From: a virus
Reading direction: 5' to 3' (one strand)
DNA length: 43,750 nt
IMG/VR virus record: IMGVR_UViG_3300031857_000404
Location: 1-43,750 of that record
The notes beneath the pieces were generated by a model, which was not told where the DNA came from, made no database searches, and was given only the letters and a program-made list of their open reading frames with translations. The position numbers were made by a program, and so were the translations under genes. Below are positions 1-6,490 of the stretch, in pieces; positions within the stretch are counted from its first letter, which is position 1; every line of letters begins with the position of its first letter.

Positions 1-173
1 GTCCTGCAGCGCTATCCCGCCGCGGCCTGGCCCGGTAGGACCCGCGTTTTTTACGCGCTCGATCCGCACCATCCCGCATTTTATACTTGCAATCCCCCTC
101 AATCTCTGAACATATGCGCCTAGAGGATTCGCCCGCGCCTCTTTAGACTAGGGCACGTTGAAAGGTTAGGCCG
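1..173 (+). promoter_or_regulatory. Non-coding left edge with weak promoter candidates
   Basis: No convincing gene lies here. The stretch is more AT-rich than the genes around it. It holds a TATACT word at about 82-87 and, overlapping it, a TTGCAA word at 87-92 followed 18 nt later by CATATG at 111-116. Either could be part of a sigma70-type promoter for the rightward arm. The sequence GAAAGGTTAGG at 159-169 serves as ribosome binding site for the gene starting at 174. The promoter call rests only on weak hexamer matches. Confidence 0.25.
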
Positions 174-458
174 ATGCTACAGCTTACAGTCGACAACAGT
201 GCGGAGATATTTGGCGCTAATGTCTCAATCGCTGATCTGGCTCAATTCTCGTTCAATGGCGAGGATAGCGACAAACTCCATATCTATCGGGCCGATCAGA
301 TTTTGGCGCGCGACTGGCGCGACGAGCTGGTCGACGTTGATATGGAATATCTCTTGTCGGTTAGGGCGAAGTTTAAAGACGGCTCAGCGCTCAATGTCAG
401 CGCTTGGGCGGATTGCTGCGATGGTGACGGGTGCAGGTATTGCAGGGGGGACTACTAA
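174..458 (+). CDS. Hypothetical phage protein, 94 aa, Cys-rich C-terminus
   Basis: First gene of the rightward arm, with ribosome binding site GAAAGG upstream of the ATG. The protein is acidic and soluble. It ends in a cysteine cluster (CCDGDGCRYC, about residues 81-90) that could bind a metal, although the spacing is not that of a named zinc finger. I do not recognise a family. It is followed after one base by a small membrane-anchored ORF, suggesting translation from one transcript. An overlapping ORF starting at 199 is a shadow except for its last 54 codons. Confidence 0.7.
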   Translation: MLQLTVDNSAEIFGANVSIADLAQFSFNGEDSDKLHIYRADQILARDWRDELVDVDMEYLLSVRAKFKDGSALNVSAWADCCDGDGCRYCRGDY

Positions 459-459
459 C

Positions 460-624
460 ATGCTCCCCCTACTCTTCGCCTTCGCCGCTGGCCTAACACT
501 GGCCAGCCTCTACCATAGCACGCGCGGTTTGATCGAAGCGCGGCGCCGCCTTCGCCTGCAGCTTCGCCGCGAGCTGGCGCGCGAATTCCGCTGGCGCGTT
601 GTGCAACACAAATGGGAGCTTTGA
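460..624 (+). CDS. Small membrane-anchored basic protein, 54 aa
   Basis: The start at 460 follows the preceding stop codon by one base. The N-terminus (MLPLLFAFAAGLTLASLYHS) is a single hydrophobic segment, followed by a strongly basic amphipathic tail rich in Arg. The layout is that of a small inner-membrane protein with a positive cytoplasmic tail. No family is recognised and the function is unknown. The larger ORF from 199 in the same frame overlaps the previous gene and is not the likely gene. Confidence 0.55.
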   Translation: MLPLLFAFAAGLTLASLYHSTRGLIEARRRLRLQLRRELAREFRWRVVQHKWEL

Positions 625-626
625 CC

Positions 627-827
627 ATGCGACAAGCGATTCCAGAACAGGCGCCGCTCTTTATCGGTTTTGCCAGTGCGGGCGCCGCGCTTGCCCATAG
701 GGAAGGCGCCGGCGGATGGATCTTCGTTCCAGACAGTGCGGCGGGCGCCATTTGGTTTGATCGTTCCCTAACCGCTAGCGTTGTGATGCGCCACCATGCC
801 GCGAAGGGGAGCGGCCGCCTAATCTAA
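627..827 (+). CDS. Hypothetical phage protein, 66 aa
   Basis: The ATG at 627 was chosen because GGGAG lies at a normal distance upstream and the start sits two bases after the previous stop codon. The upstream in-frame ATG at 612 lies inside the previous gene. The protein is Gly/Ala-rich with no recognised motif. Its stop is followed directly by the hammerhead ribozyme at 829-894. Confidence 0.6.
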   Translation: MRQAIPEQAPLFIGFASAGAALAHREGAGGWIFVPDSAAGAIWFDRSLTASVVMRHHAAKGSGRLI

Positions 828-828
828 A

Positions 829-894
829 GCCGAAACTAGGGCCATGCGCCCTAGTCATGGGGAATTGTCCGTTCCCCGTCTGATGAGGCAGGAC
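829..894 (+). ncRNA. Type II hammerhead ribozyme with loop-I pseudoknot (copy 1)
   Basis: Every hammerhead core element is present in type II order (stem II open). Stem II is GCC 829-831 with GGC 887-889. GAA follows at 832-834. Stem III is ACTAGGG 835-841 with CCCTAGT 849-855. The cleavage-site base is C856. Stem I is ATGGGG 857-862 with CCCCGT 874-879. CTGATGA lies at 880-886. The pairs A15.1-U16.1 (835/855) and G10.1-C11.1 (887/831) are intact. The 11-nt stem I loop holds GTCC (867-870), which pairs with GGAC 891-894 to form a pseudoknot beside the ribosome binding site AACAGGAAAGG. Cleavage after 856 would leave a 56-nt leader on the gene at 913. Type II hammerheads with such pseudoknots are known in bacteria; activity here is inferred. 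Confidence 0.9.
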
Positions 895-912
895 AACAGG
901 AAAGGTTGGATT

Positions 913-1191
913 ATGTCGCAGTCATTCAAATGCGAACCGTTCCCTAATACCATGGTATTCGCCAGCGCGCGCAAGATAGGGCGCGGCGCCAAGGCTGGAT
1001 CATATCGGGCGATTGTCCGCACCGTAGAGCGTTCAGCTTGGACGGCGCCTTGCGTTAGCACATTCAAGAGTTTTGCCGCTTTTGTGAATCGCTGCGATGC
1101 GCTGGAAATTGCGGCCGATGCGGCGCGCGAAGCTGCAGCAACCGGCTATGTGCCGGGGCACATGGCGAAGCCTTGGGAGCAAGTGCCATGA
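913..1191 (+). CDS. Hypothetical phage protein, 92 aa, behind hammerhead leader
   Basis: The start at 913 is set by AACAGGAAAGG (895-905). An in-frame upstream ATG at 844 lies inside stem III of the ribozyme and is rejected. The protein is basic and soluble, with several aromatic and Cys residues but no motif I recognise. It overlaps the next gene by 4 bp (ATGA), so the genes from 913 to 1893 form a translationally coupled string. Being first cistron after the ribozyme suggests its expression, or that of the whole string, is set by cleavage or by the pseudoknot. Confidence 0.65.
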   Translation: MSQSFKCEPFPNTMVFASARKIGRGAKAGSYRAIVRTVERSAWTAPCVSTFKSFAAFVNRCDALEIAADAAREAAATGYVPGHMAKPWEQVP

Positions 1192-1493
1192 CGCGCGCAA
1201 TCGACTTTGCCCTATACCAAGTGGCACGCGATAGCCGGGAAGCGGTCCTAAAGGCGGCAAGTGCCAGACTGAAGGCGATTCCCGGTATAGGCAGCGGGCC
1301 CATGGGCCTAACGCCGGATCATGTGCGCCGCTCCCCTGAATATCAGGCAGCACGCCGGGCCTATGACGCGGCGCACCATGCCCTTGGCCAGCTCAATGGC
1401 AAATGGTGCAAGCACTTCGCCCCTGAATTGCGGCAAGAGCGGGAAGCGAAGCGCGCGGCGAAGCTGGCAGCTCTGGAAGGGGCGCGACCATGA
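1188..1493 (+). CDS. Hypothetical phage protein, 101 aa, charged helical
   Basis: It starts in a 4-bp ATGA overlap with the upstream gene and ends in a 4-bp overlap with the next. The sequence is Ala/Arg-rich and mostly helical (ARRAYDAAHHALGQL; a C-terminal stretch rich in Lys, Arg and Glu), suggesting a small helical or nucleic-acid-associated protein. The family is not recognised. Confidence 0.6.
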   Translation: MTRAIDFALYQVARDSREAVLKAASARLKAIPGIGSGPMGLTPDHVRRSPEYQAARRAYDAAHHALGQLNGKWCKHFAPELRQEREAKRAAKLAALEGARP

Positions 1494-1666
1494 TAGCAAT
1501 CGCAGCGCCCCAAGCCTTCGCCGTCCTAACCGATCATGGCCTATCGCCCGAATCGGCGATGCAAGCGCTTGGCAGGATCAAGCCTTGTGCCAGCTATGGC
1601 GGCGCGCCCTACTATTCGCCTGCAAGGGTCTATCGCGCCGCGAAGCGCGGGAAAGGGCGGCCATGA
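1490..1666 (+). CDS. Small hypothetical protein, 58 aa
   Basis: This ORF has ATG at 1490 overlapping the previous stop (ATGA) and a stop at 1664-1666 overlapping the next start. The translation begins MIAIAAPQAFAVLTDHGLSP and ends KRGKGRP. The 4-bp overlaps on both sides and normal codon use support it as a real coupled gene. The middle (LSPESAMQALGRIKP) could be a short helix pair, and the basic C-terminus could contact nucleic acid. No family is recognised. Confidence 0.55.
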   Translation: MIAIAAPQAFAVLTDHGLSPESAMQALGRIKPCASYGGAPYYSPARVYRAAKRGKGRP

Positions 1667-1893
1667 AACAAGGGCAGACATTGACCGCGCGCCGCGCCTT
1701 TGCGTTCAAGGCGAAGGGCGCCAAAGGGCGCGCGGTCACCGTCCAGCAAGGCGCGCGTTTCTGGATAACCAATAGCGCGCTGGATCAATCGGCAAGCGGT
1801 ATTGTGATGATTGACCGCGAAGGGCGCGGCACAATCTCCCATGGCTATGCTTTCACGATTGAGCAAATCGGGGAGCTATTCGCCATGCCCTAA
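1663..1893 (+). CDS. Small beta-rich hypothetical protein, 76 aa
   Basis: The start at 1663 is coupled (ATGA) to the preceding ORF. The sequence looks like a small beta-barrel (AFKAKGAKGRAVTVQQGARFWITN, seen as alternating hydrophobic residues, then GIVMIDREGRGTIS), reminiscent of SH3-like phage proteins. This is a pattern impression, not a family assignment. A longer ORF in the same frame from 1321 overlaps two other genes and is not chosen. Confidence 0.6.
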   Translation: MKQGQTLTARRAFAFKAKGAKGRAVTVQQGARFWITNSALDQSASGIVMIDREGRGTISHGYAFTIEQIGELFAMP

Positions 1894-1937
1894 CCCTATC
1901 CCGCTTCCCCATGGCGCGCGCCGGCCGGATCCGGCGC

Positions 1938-2030
1938 CGCCTATCCCTTCCCCTGTTTAATGACGGGGCAAGCGATAGGCGCCAGCCTAACCGGCCGCGA
2001 TTTGCCCGCGCGCGGCCGCCAGCAAGGGCA
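1938..2030 (+). ncRNA. Structured leader RNA: hairpin plus H-type pseudoknot
   Basis: In the 150-nt gap before the gene at 2045, CGCCTATC (1938-1945) pairs with GATAGGCG (1974-1981). A second hairpin follows, CGGCCGCG 1992-1999 with CGCGGCCG 2011-2018. Its 11-nt loop contains TGCCC (2003-2007), complementary to GGGCA (2026-2030) beside the purine-rich start region. The same architecture recurs before the genes at 2398, 2814, 6546 and 9198 and in both hammerheads. No catalytic core was recognised here. A translational switch is the simplest reading. Confidence 0.6.
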
Positions 2031-2044
2031 AGGGAATATGAGCG

Positions 2045-2248
2045 ATGCAATACATTGGATTTGCGGCCATGAATTGCCGGGATGATGCCGGGGAAATCTG
2101 GCTTAGCGTTGACGTGATGCCCGGCGGCGATGCCTTTCAATCCGAAGGCTATGGCGGCGCGGCGGCGATGCGCCGCCTTGGCTATGAGATCGTTTCAATC
2201 GGCGAATTTGTCGCCCGCAAGCGCGAACTGGCCAGCGCGCAAGCCTAG
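2045..2248 (+). CDS. Small hypothetical protein, 67 aa
   Basis: The start at 2045 follows AAGGGAATATGAGCG. An alternative upstream ATG at 2038 opens only a 15-codon frame. The protein is acidic and mixed alpha/beta (IGFAAMNCRDDAGEIWLSV), with no recognised family. It is monocistronic, flanked on both sides by structured non-coding gaps, so it is probably controlled by its own leader RNA at 1938-2030. Confidence 0.6.
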   Translation: MQYIGFAAMNCRDDAGEIWLSVDVMPGGDAFQSEGYGGAAAMRRLGYEIVSIGEFVARKRELASAQA

Positions 2249-2299
2249 CCCCTATCCCGGCCGGCGCGCGCCTGGCAACGCGCGCCGCCTCTCTAGCGC

Positions 2300-2382
2300 C
2301 CTATCCCGGTTTATGGGGCGCCAGATAGGCGACAATCGCCGAACGGCTGGATCTGCCCGCGCCAGCTCGCAACGCAAGGGCA
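2300..2382 (+). ncRNA. Structured leader RNA: hairpin plus H-type pseudoknot
   Basis: Same design as the element at 1938-2030. CCTATC (2300-2305) pairs with GATAGG (2324-2329). Hairpin GGCTGG 2345-2350 pairs with CCAGCT 2362-2367 across the 11-nt loop ATCTGCCCGCG. Loop TGCCC (2354-2358) pairs with GGGCA (2378-2382), just before the ACAGGAG ribosome binding site. Compared with 1938-2030, the hairpin stem sequence differs but pairing is kept, while the TGCCC/GGGCA helix is unchanged. The element lies in the 149-nt gap after the gene ending at 2248. Confidence 0.6.
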
Positions 2383-2397
2383 ACAGGAGTCAATACC

Positions 2398-2550
2398 ATG
2401 GTTTTCAGTGTCACAGAATCCGCCCCGCGCGATATGTCGCGCCGCCACAATGCCAAGGCCCGCGCCATGGGGCGCCGCGCCGATCGCCGCGACAAGAGCG
2501 CGCGGCTTTTCCTTTGCATCGCCTTCCCGGCTGAATTTGGGGAGGGCTGA
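2398..2550 (+). CDS. Small basic hypothetical protein, 50 aa
   Basis: The frame opens at ATG 2398 with ribosome binding site CAACAGGAG and ends at TGA 2548-2550. The translation starts MVFSVTESAPRDMSRRHNAK and has a long Arg-rich middle, so it probably binds nucleic acid or membrane. The strong ribosome binding site and the structured leader upstream support it as a gene. No family is recognised. Confidence 0.55.
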   Translation: MVFSVTESAPRDMSRRHNAKARAMGRRADRRDKSARLFLCIAFPAEFGEG

Positions 2551-2553
2551 GCG

Positions 2554-2730
2554 ATGGAAGCGGCAACACATATTCGCTTGCAATATCTGCCAAGCCCTAC
2601 CGCGCGTGTCTGGCGCAATTCATCGCTGACAATGTGGGCGGCCGGTCGCGACAATATGGCCGCGATCGCGAAGGCGCTGCAGGTGCAAGAGGGCTGGCAT
2701 GACTGGCGGATTGTCCCGCATCACCCCTAG
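2554..2730 (+). CDS. Small hypothetical protein, 58 aa
   Basis: The frame runs from ATG 2554 to TAG 2728-2730, three bases after the preceding stop, with GGGGAGG upstream as ribosome binding site. It starts MEAATHIRLQYLPSPTARVW and contains a pattern of paired Trp residues (W20, W27, W47, W50). Its tight spacing to the preceding gene implies coupling. The family is not recognised. Confidence 0.5.
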   Translation: MEAATHIRLQYLPSPTARVWRNSSLTMWAAGRDNMAAIAKALQVQEGWHDWRIVPHHP

Positions 2731-2760
2731 CCCTGTTTAGGGCGCCCCTATCCCCATTCA

Positions 2761-2799
2761 GGCGCGCGACCAGGCCGAGCGCGCGCCGGCAACCAGGCC
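2761..2799 (+). ncRNA. Pseudoknot leader RNA before the gene at 2814
   Basis: GGCGCGCG 2761-2768 pairs with CGCGCGCC 2780-2787 across the 11-nt loop ACCAGGCCGAG. The loop GGCC (2773-2776) can pair with GGCC at 2796-2799, directly before the CGGAG ribosome binding site. Loop size (4+4+3) and an 8-nt linker containing CAAC match the other leaders. The GGCC helix is self-complementary, so this member is weaker evidence than the others. A small CCCT/AGGG hairpin lies at 2731-2742. Confidence 0.45.
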
Positions 2800-2813
2800 A
2801 CGGAGTTGAGATA

Positions 2814-3854
2814 ATGAACGCTTTTACCATGATTGAGCCCGCGAACGATTCCGCGCCCGCGATCGGCACCGCTTGCGACACGCCCGGCGGCGGCCTGGCC
2901 TATGTTGTCGCGGTCAAGCCAGCCGAGAACGCGACTTATACGCTTTTCGGCGGCCCTTCGCCGATGGCGCGCGACCGCTTCACCCTGACTATTGCCAGCG
3001 AGGCCGGGCACGTTTCGGAAATCTCCGAGAACATCGCCGCGCCAATGATCCAGCGCGCCCGCTTTGTTGCCCCTATCAGTGAAGCGGAAGCCGCCGAACT
3101 GTGGGAGCGCGCCAAGGCCAAGCAAGCAGAAACCCGGCGCAACTTCGCCGCAGAGCGCGAGGCGCACGCAAAGGCGGTCGACCAGGCCAAGGACGAATTG
3201 CAGCGCATGGCCCCGCCTTGGGCGGAATCGGCAATCATCGCCGAACTGCACCAGGACGATTGCGATTCCATGACCGACTATTTCAACGCGCGCACCTTGC
3301 GAACGGTGGTTATCGGTTGGAGCAAACACGGCCGCGACCTGTTCCCCGAAATGCGCAAATTTGCCGCCACGTTCGCCGAAACCGCGGATCTTGCCACCGC
3401 GCCAGCATCGGCCGAGCACCGCGAAAAATACAGCATGGGCGCGGGAAACTATCTCAAATCCGGTTCGCGCTATTGCAGCGGTTGGGCGGTCAAAAAATCG
3501 CCGCTTAAAGGGCTGAGCTTCGCCGGGCTGGAATTCTCAGAGGACGCCCGCGCCTGGGCCGATATGACCGGCAAACTGGCCCCTACCGTGAATGAGCCGG
3601 AAGCCACCCCTACCCCGGCCGCGTGCGGGCGCTTCACCCTGTCGCAGCACACGCACAGCAAGAAGGGCTTTCAGATGTGGATTGCCAGCCTGCCCGGCAG
3701 GGTCGATCGCGCCGAATATGATCGCTTGAACACGGCGGCGCGCGAGCTGGGCGGGTGGTATTCGCGGCCCTGGGCTGGCACGCCGGGCGGATTTGCCTTC
3801 AAGGTTGAGGCAAAGGCGCTGGCCTTTGTCGCGGCCAATGGCGGGGAGGGCTGA
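2814..3854 (+). CDS. Large hypothetical early protein, 346 aa
   Basis: The start at 2814 has CGGAG at a good distance. Three parts are visible. The N-terminal 85 residues are beta-rich. A charged helical middle (about 88-130, Ala/Glu/Lys-rich) follows. The C-terminal region (about 265-340) begins RFTLSQHTHSKKGFQMWI and continues through GGWYSRPW to a Phe-rich end. The C-terminal piece resembles a domain that I recall beside adenine methyltransferases on plasmids and phages, but I cannot name it with confidence. The gene precedes the DUF4942 methyltransferase by one short ORF, which fits that association. Confidence 0.75.
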   Translation: MNAFTMIEPANDSAPAIGTACDTPGGGLAYVVAVKPAENATYTLFGGPSPMARDRFTLTIASEAGHVSEISENIAAPMIQRARFVAPISEAEAAELWERAKAKQAETRRNFAAEREAHAKAVDQAKDELQRMAPPWAESAIIAELHQDDCDSMTDYFNARTLRTVVIGWSKHGRDLFPEMRKFAATFAETADLATAPASAEHREKYSMGAGNYLKSGSRYCSGWAVKKSPLKGLSFAGLEFSEDARAWADMTGKLAPTVNEPEATPTPAACGRFTLSQHTHSKKGFQMWIASLPGRVDRAEYDRLNTAARELGGWYSRPWAGTPGGFAFKVEAKALAFVAANGGEG

Positions 3855-3858
3855 GCCG

Positions 3859-4071
3859 ATGCTGACAGATGAAACGGAGCGCCGCGCGCTTGTCAGCCTG
3901 GCAATCGGCCGAATTTTCCGGCTGGGATCACGTCCGGAGCAACCCGGCGATGCCGCCGAATATCAGCGCTGCAGGTCTATCGTTCTCGATAATGCCGGGC
4001 CCTGCCCGGTCGATCATTCGCCAAATTACGCCCGCGACTATGGCCGCGGCGCTATCAATGGGGGATCATAA
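3859..4071 (+). CDS. Small hypothetical protein, 70 aa
   Basis: ATG 3859 follows the previous stop by four bases, with GGGGAGGG inside the end of the upstream gene as ribosome binding site. It ends two bases before the methyltransferase start. The C-terminus (PNYARDYGRGAINGGS) is polar and probably flexible. No family is recognised. Position between the 346-aa gene and the methyltransferase suggests one operon from 2814 to 5594. Confidence 0.6.
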   Translation: MLTDETERRALVSLAIGRIFRLGSRPEQPGDAAEYQRCRSIVLDNAGPCPVDHSPNYARDYGRGAINGGS

Positions 4072-4073
4072 CC

Positions 4074-5594
4074 ATGAACGCGCAAACCACGATTGACGCG
4101 CCCGGCCAAGCCGTCGCCACTTTCGCCAATATCGACGAACTTTGCGAGGGCCGAAATCGCGCCCTGGCGCATTGGCTGGCCGCTTATGATGGATTCCACA
4201 CCGAAACCCGCGCGGCCGGGCTGGCCTGCATCGGCCGCGCCTTCCTCTCGATTCCGCCCGGCAATAACCGCTATGACGAATCGACCCTTGCCGCCGACTT
4301 CCTGCGCGCCCCGGATCAATTCGAGACTGAGCGCCTTGACGGCTGGAAAGAGGTTAAGACCCCGGCGCGCGAGGTCTTCGAGCGCAGTTTGACCCGCGAG
4401 CTTGACCGCTCCGCCTGGCAAGCATTGCTCGACCTGACCGGCGGCGGCGAATTGATGGACCGGCAAGCCAAAGAGGAATGGCGCGCCAGTCTCAAAGACC
4501 CTGCCCCGTTCACGCCTGAGAACTGCAAGGCGACGTTCGCGCACCTTTGGGGCAATCGCCGCGAATTGTTCCTGCGCGGGATCGCTAACACGTTTTCGCG
4601 GCTCGATCGCCGCTTTAGGTCGCATGACGGGTTCAAGATTGGCGCCCGGCTGATTATCGACGGCGGGCTAGATACCGATTACAGCGCGCCGCACTGGAAA
4701 GCCTACGAGCGGCGCGACACGTTCGAGGACGTGGAAAGGCTGCTCTATGAGCTCGACGGCAAGCCCTACCCCAGCCGCGTTGACAAGGCGCGCCGCGAGG
4801 ATGGCGAGGAATGGCCCGCGCTCGCTTCCGAGGCCGTAACCAAGCTGAGCCGCGCCAATCTCCCCGAGGTTGTCACCGGGCCTTATTTCCGGGTCCGGGT
4901 GTTCAAGAATGGTAATCTGCACATTTGGTTCGAGCGCGAGGATCTGTTGCGCGAGGTTAATAGGCTGCTCGCCGAATACTACGGCGAGGCGATCGGCGAC
5001 GGACACAACGAAACCGAGGCGCACAGCGCGCCCGAATACCATTTGACCCCGGCTAAGAATTTCGGCGCCTTCAACACCTCGCCCGAACTGGCCAAGCGGG
5101 TTGCCGGTTTCGCCGATATTCACAAGGGGCAAAGCGTGCTCGAGCCGAGCGCGGGGACGGGCGAACTAGCCAAGGCCGCGCGCGCACTTGGCGGCGATGT
5201 CCGCTGCATGGAAATTCAGCCCGGCTTGGCGCACGAGCTGGCCCAGGTTCACGGCTTCCGCACCTGGAACGGCGATTTTCTCAAAGCCACCCCGGCGGAC
5301 CTTGGCACCTTTGACCTTGTGTTGATGAATCCGCCGTTTGATCGCGGGCGCGACTGCGACCACGTTCGGCACGCCTGGCAATTCGTCAAGCCGGGCGGCA
5401 AGCTGATTGCGATCATGTCAGCTCGCGCCGAATATGGCGAGGATTCGCGGCACAAGGCCCTGCACCGGCTGATCGAGGGCGCGCAATCCTGCTACGGGCG
5501 CGAGTCGTGGCACGATCTGCCGCCGGGCTCGTTCGCCCATGCCGGCACCCAGGTTAACACGGTAGCGCTGACCTTGCGCAAGCCTGCGACCTAG
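4074..5594 (+). CDS. DUF4942 domain / N6-adenine DNA methyltransferase fusion
   Basis: The N-terminal half (about 30-310) resembles DUF4942, a domain of unknown function fused to phage and plasmid methyltransferases. The C-terminal 170 residues are a class I SAM-dependent methyltransferase. Motif I is VLEPSAGTGELA (about 354-365). An acidic strand end (CMEIQP) follows, then catalytic motif IV NPPF (about 419-422). The NPPF motif points to N6-adenine modification. Such enzymes usually protect phage DNA from host restriction or set methylation marks; no cognate endonuclease is visible. It ends the operon starting at 2814, and the second hammerhead begins six bases after its stop. Confidence 0.9.
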   Translation: MNAQTTIDAPGQAVATFANIDELCEGRNRALAHWLAAYDGFHTETRAAGLACIGRAFLSIPPGNNRYDESTLAADFLRAPDQFETERLDGWKEVKTPAREVFERSLTRELDRSAWQALLDLTGGGELMDRQAKEEWRASLKDPAPFTPENCKATFAHLWGNRRELFLRGIANTFSRLDRRFRSHDGFKIGARLIIDGGLDTDYSAPHWKAYERRDTFEDVERLLYELDGKPYPSRVDKARREDGEEWPALASEAVTKLSRANLPEVVTGPYFRVRVFKNGNLHIWFEREDLLREVNRLLAEYYGEAIGDGHNETEAHSAPEYHLTPAKNFGAFNTSPELAKRVAGFADIHKGQSVLEPSAGTGELAKAARALGGDVRCMEIQPGLAHELAQVHGFRTWNGDFLKATPADLGTFDLVLMNPPFDRGRDCDHVRHAWQFVKPGGKLIAIMSARAEYGEDSRHKALHRLIEGAQSCYGRESWHDLPPGSFAHAGTQVNTVALTLRKPAT

Positions 5595-5599
5595 ACCCA

Positions 5600-5684
5600 G
5601 GCGAAACGCGCCCCCAATCCCCGCTTAGGAAACGGGCGGGGCGCGTCCGGCGGACTTGCTCAAGCCGCCGCTGATGAGCCGAGC
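5600..5684 (+). ncRNA. Type II hammerhead ribozyme with loop-I pseudoknot (copy 2)
   Basis: Stem II is GGC 5600-5602 with GCC 5678-5680. GAA follows at 5603-5605. Stem III is ACGCGCCCC 5606-5614 with GGGGCGCGT 5638-5646, with a further CCCG/CGGG pairing inside its loop. The cleavage base is C5647. Stem I is CGGCGG 5648-5653 with CCGCCG 5665-5670. CTGATGA lies at 5671-5677. Loop I (11 nt) carries GCTC 5658-5661, complementary to GAGC 5681-5684, immediately before AACAGGAAAGG. Every helix differs in sequence from copy 1 while core residues are identical: covariation in stems I, II, III and the pseudoknot. Cleavage would leave a 55-nt leader on the gene at 5703. Confidence 0.92.
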
Positions 5685-5702
5685 AACAGGAAAGGAATTG
5701 AG

Positions 5703-5996
5703 ATGGCGAATTGGTATAGCTGCCCATCGGCAGGCCACGAAATCCACGGTCAATCGCTTGTCATTGATGAAGCGACGGGCGCAAATATCGCGGTGGTCTA
5801 TGGTGACAGCCCCGGCGATGCCGAGTTGATCGCCGCCGCCCCGGCGATGCTTGAGGCGTTGCGCGAAGCGGTGGCGCGCGTCGCGTTGGCCAATGAGGAA
5901 GGCGAGCCGATTCTTTCGGCATGGCTGCCCGATGCCCGCGCGATCCTCGCCCGGATCGACGGCACCCCTACCGCGCAACCGGCGGGGGAGGGCTAG
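5703..5996 (+). CDS. Hypothetical phage protein, 97 aa
   Basis: The start at 5703 is preceded by AACAGGAAAGG, shared with the genes at 913 and 9198. The sequence contains DAELIAAAPAMLEALREAV, a helical segment common in small uncharacterised phage proteins. The function of that family is not known to me. It is the first cistron after hammerhead copy 2 and is followed closely by two more short genes. Confidence 0.7.
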   Translation: MANWYSCPSAGHEIHGQSLVIDEATGANIAVVYGDSPGDAELIAAAPAMLEALREAVARVALANEEGEPILSAWLPDARAILARIDGTPTAQPAGEG

Positions 5997-6000
5997 ACCT

Positions 6001-6159
6001 ATGGGCCGCTTTTTCATCGACAAGCAGCCGGCGGGCTGGCGCTGGTATTCCTACGCCGGCTTAACGGGCGCAATTGCGGAAATGCGCGAGGGGTTCAAAA
6101 CGCGAGGCGCAGCGCTTGCCGACGCGCGGGCCTTTTTCGCCGATTTGGGGGAGGGCTGA
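6001..6159 (+). CDS. Small hypothetical protein, 52 aa
   Basis: ATG 6001 lies four bases after the preceding stop, with GGGGGAGGG just upstream as ribosome binding site. The protein begins MGRFFIDKQPAGWRWYSYAG and ends in a short helix. No family is recognised. The tight spacing on both sides supports a coupled gene. Confidence 0.6.
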   Translation: MGRFFIDKQPAGWRWYSYAGLTGAIAEMREGFKTRGAALADARAFFADLGEG

Positions 6160-6161
6160 CC

Positions 6162-6398
6162 GTGGCCAAACCTATCACATGGGAGCGAGGCGAGCCCGGC
6201 TATTGGGAGGCGTTCACTGTGCCCCGCGACACTCCCCGGCAGCGCCTGGCAAGCCGCCCCGCAGCGTGGATTACCGGGAGCGCCCGCCTTGGTTATCACG
6301 GCGGCTTGAGCCCGAACCTTGACGCGACATTTCACGCGCGAACGATTCCGGCGCTCAAGCAACAGATAGAGCAGTTTCTTTCGCTCAGACTGGTTTGA
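6162..6398 (+). CDS. Hypothetical protein, 78 aa, GTG start
   Basis: The GTG at 6162 follows the previous stop by two bases and uses GGGGGAGGG as ribosome binding site. The protein has a basic, Trp-containing N-terminal half and a helical C-terminus (PALKQQIEQFLSLRLV). No family is recognised. It is the last gene before the 147-nt gap leading to the sliding-clamp gene. Confidence 0.6.
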   Translation: MAKPITWERGEPGYWEAFTVPRDTPRQRLASRPAAWITGSARLGYHGGLSPNLDATFHARTIPALKQQIEQFLSLRLV

Positions 6399-6414
6399 CC
6401 CCTACCTGACACAC

Positions 6415-6456
6415 CCGGCGCGGCGGCCCCCAAGCCGCCCGCGTTCCCCGCGCCGG
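6415..6456 (+). terminator. Strong GC hairpin after the 5703-6398 gene group
   Basis: CCGGCGCGG 6415-6423 pairs perfectly with CCGCGCCGG 6448-6456, and CGGC 6424-6427 with GCCG 6434-6437 extends it inward. No T-tract follows, so it is either a Rho-linked or attenuating structure, or an outer element of the leader for the gene at 6546. Confidence 0.4.
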
Positions 6457-6490
6457 CTACCCCGGTTCGGCGAAGGCGCAAGCCTGCCCC

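Noticed and set aside
1938-2382. Known riboswitch (preQ1, SAM-II) or pistol ribozyme, because of the H-type pseudoknots
   Set aside because: Loop lengths and conserved A-rich or UUAAAUA segments of these classes are not found.
2748-3419. 223-aa minus-strand frame opposite the 346-aa gene
   Set aside because: No ribosome binding site, composition typical of an antisense frame, and opposite to all neighbours.
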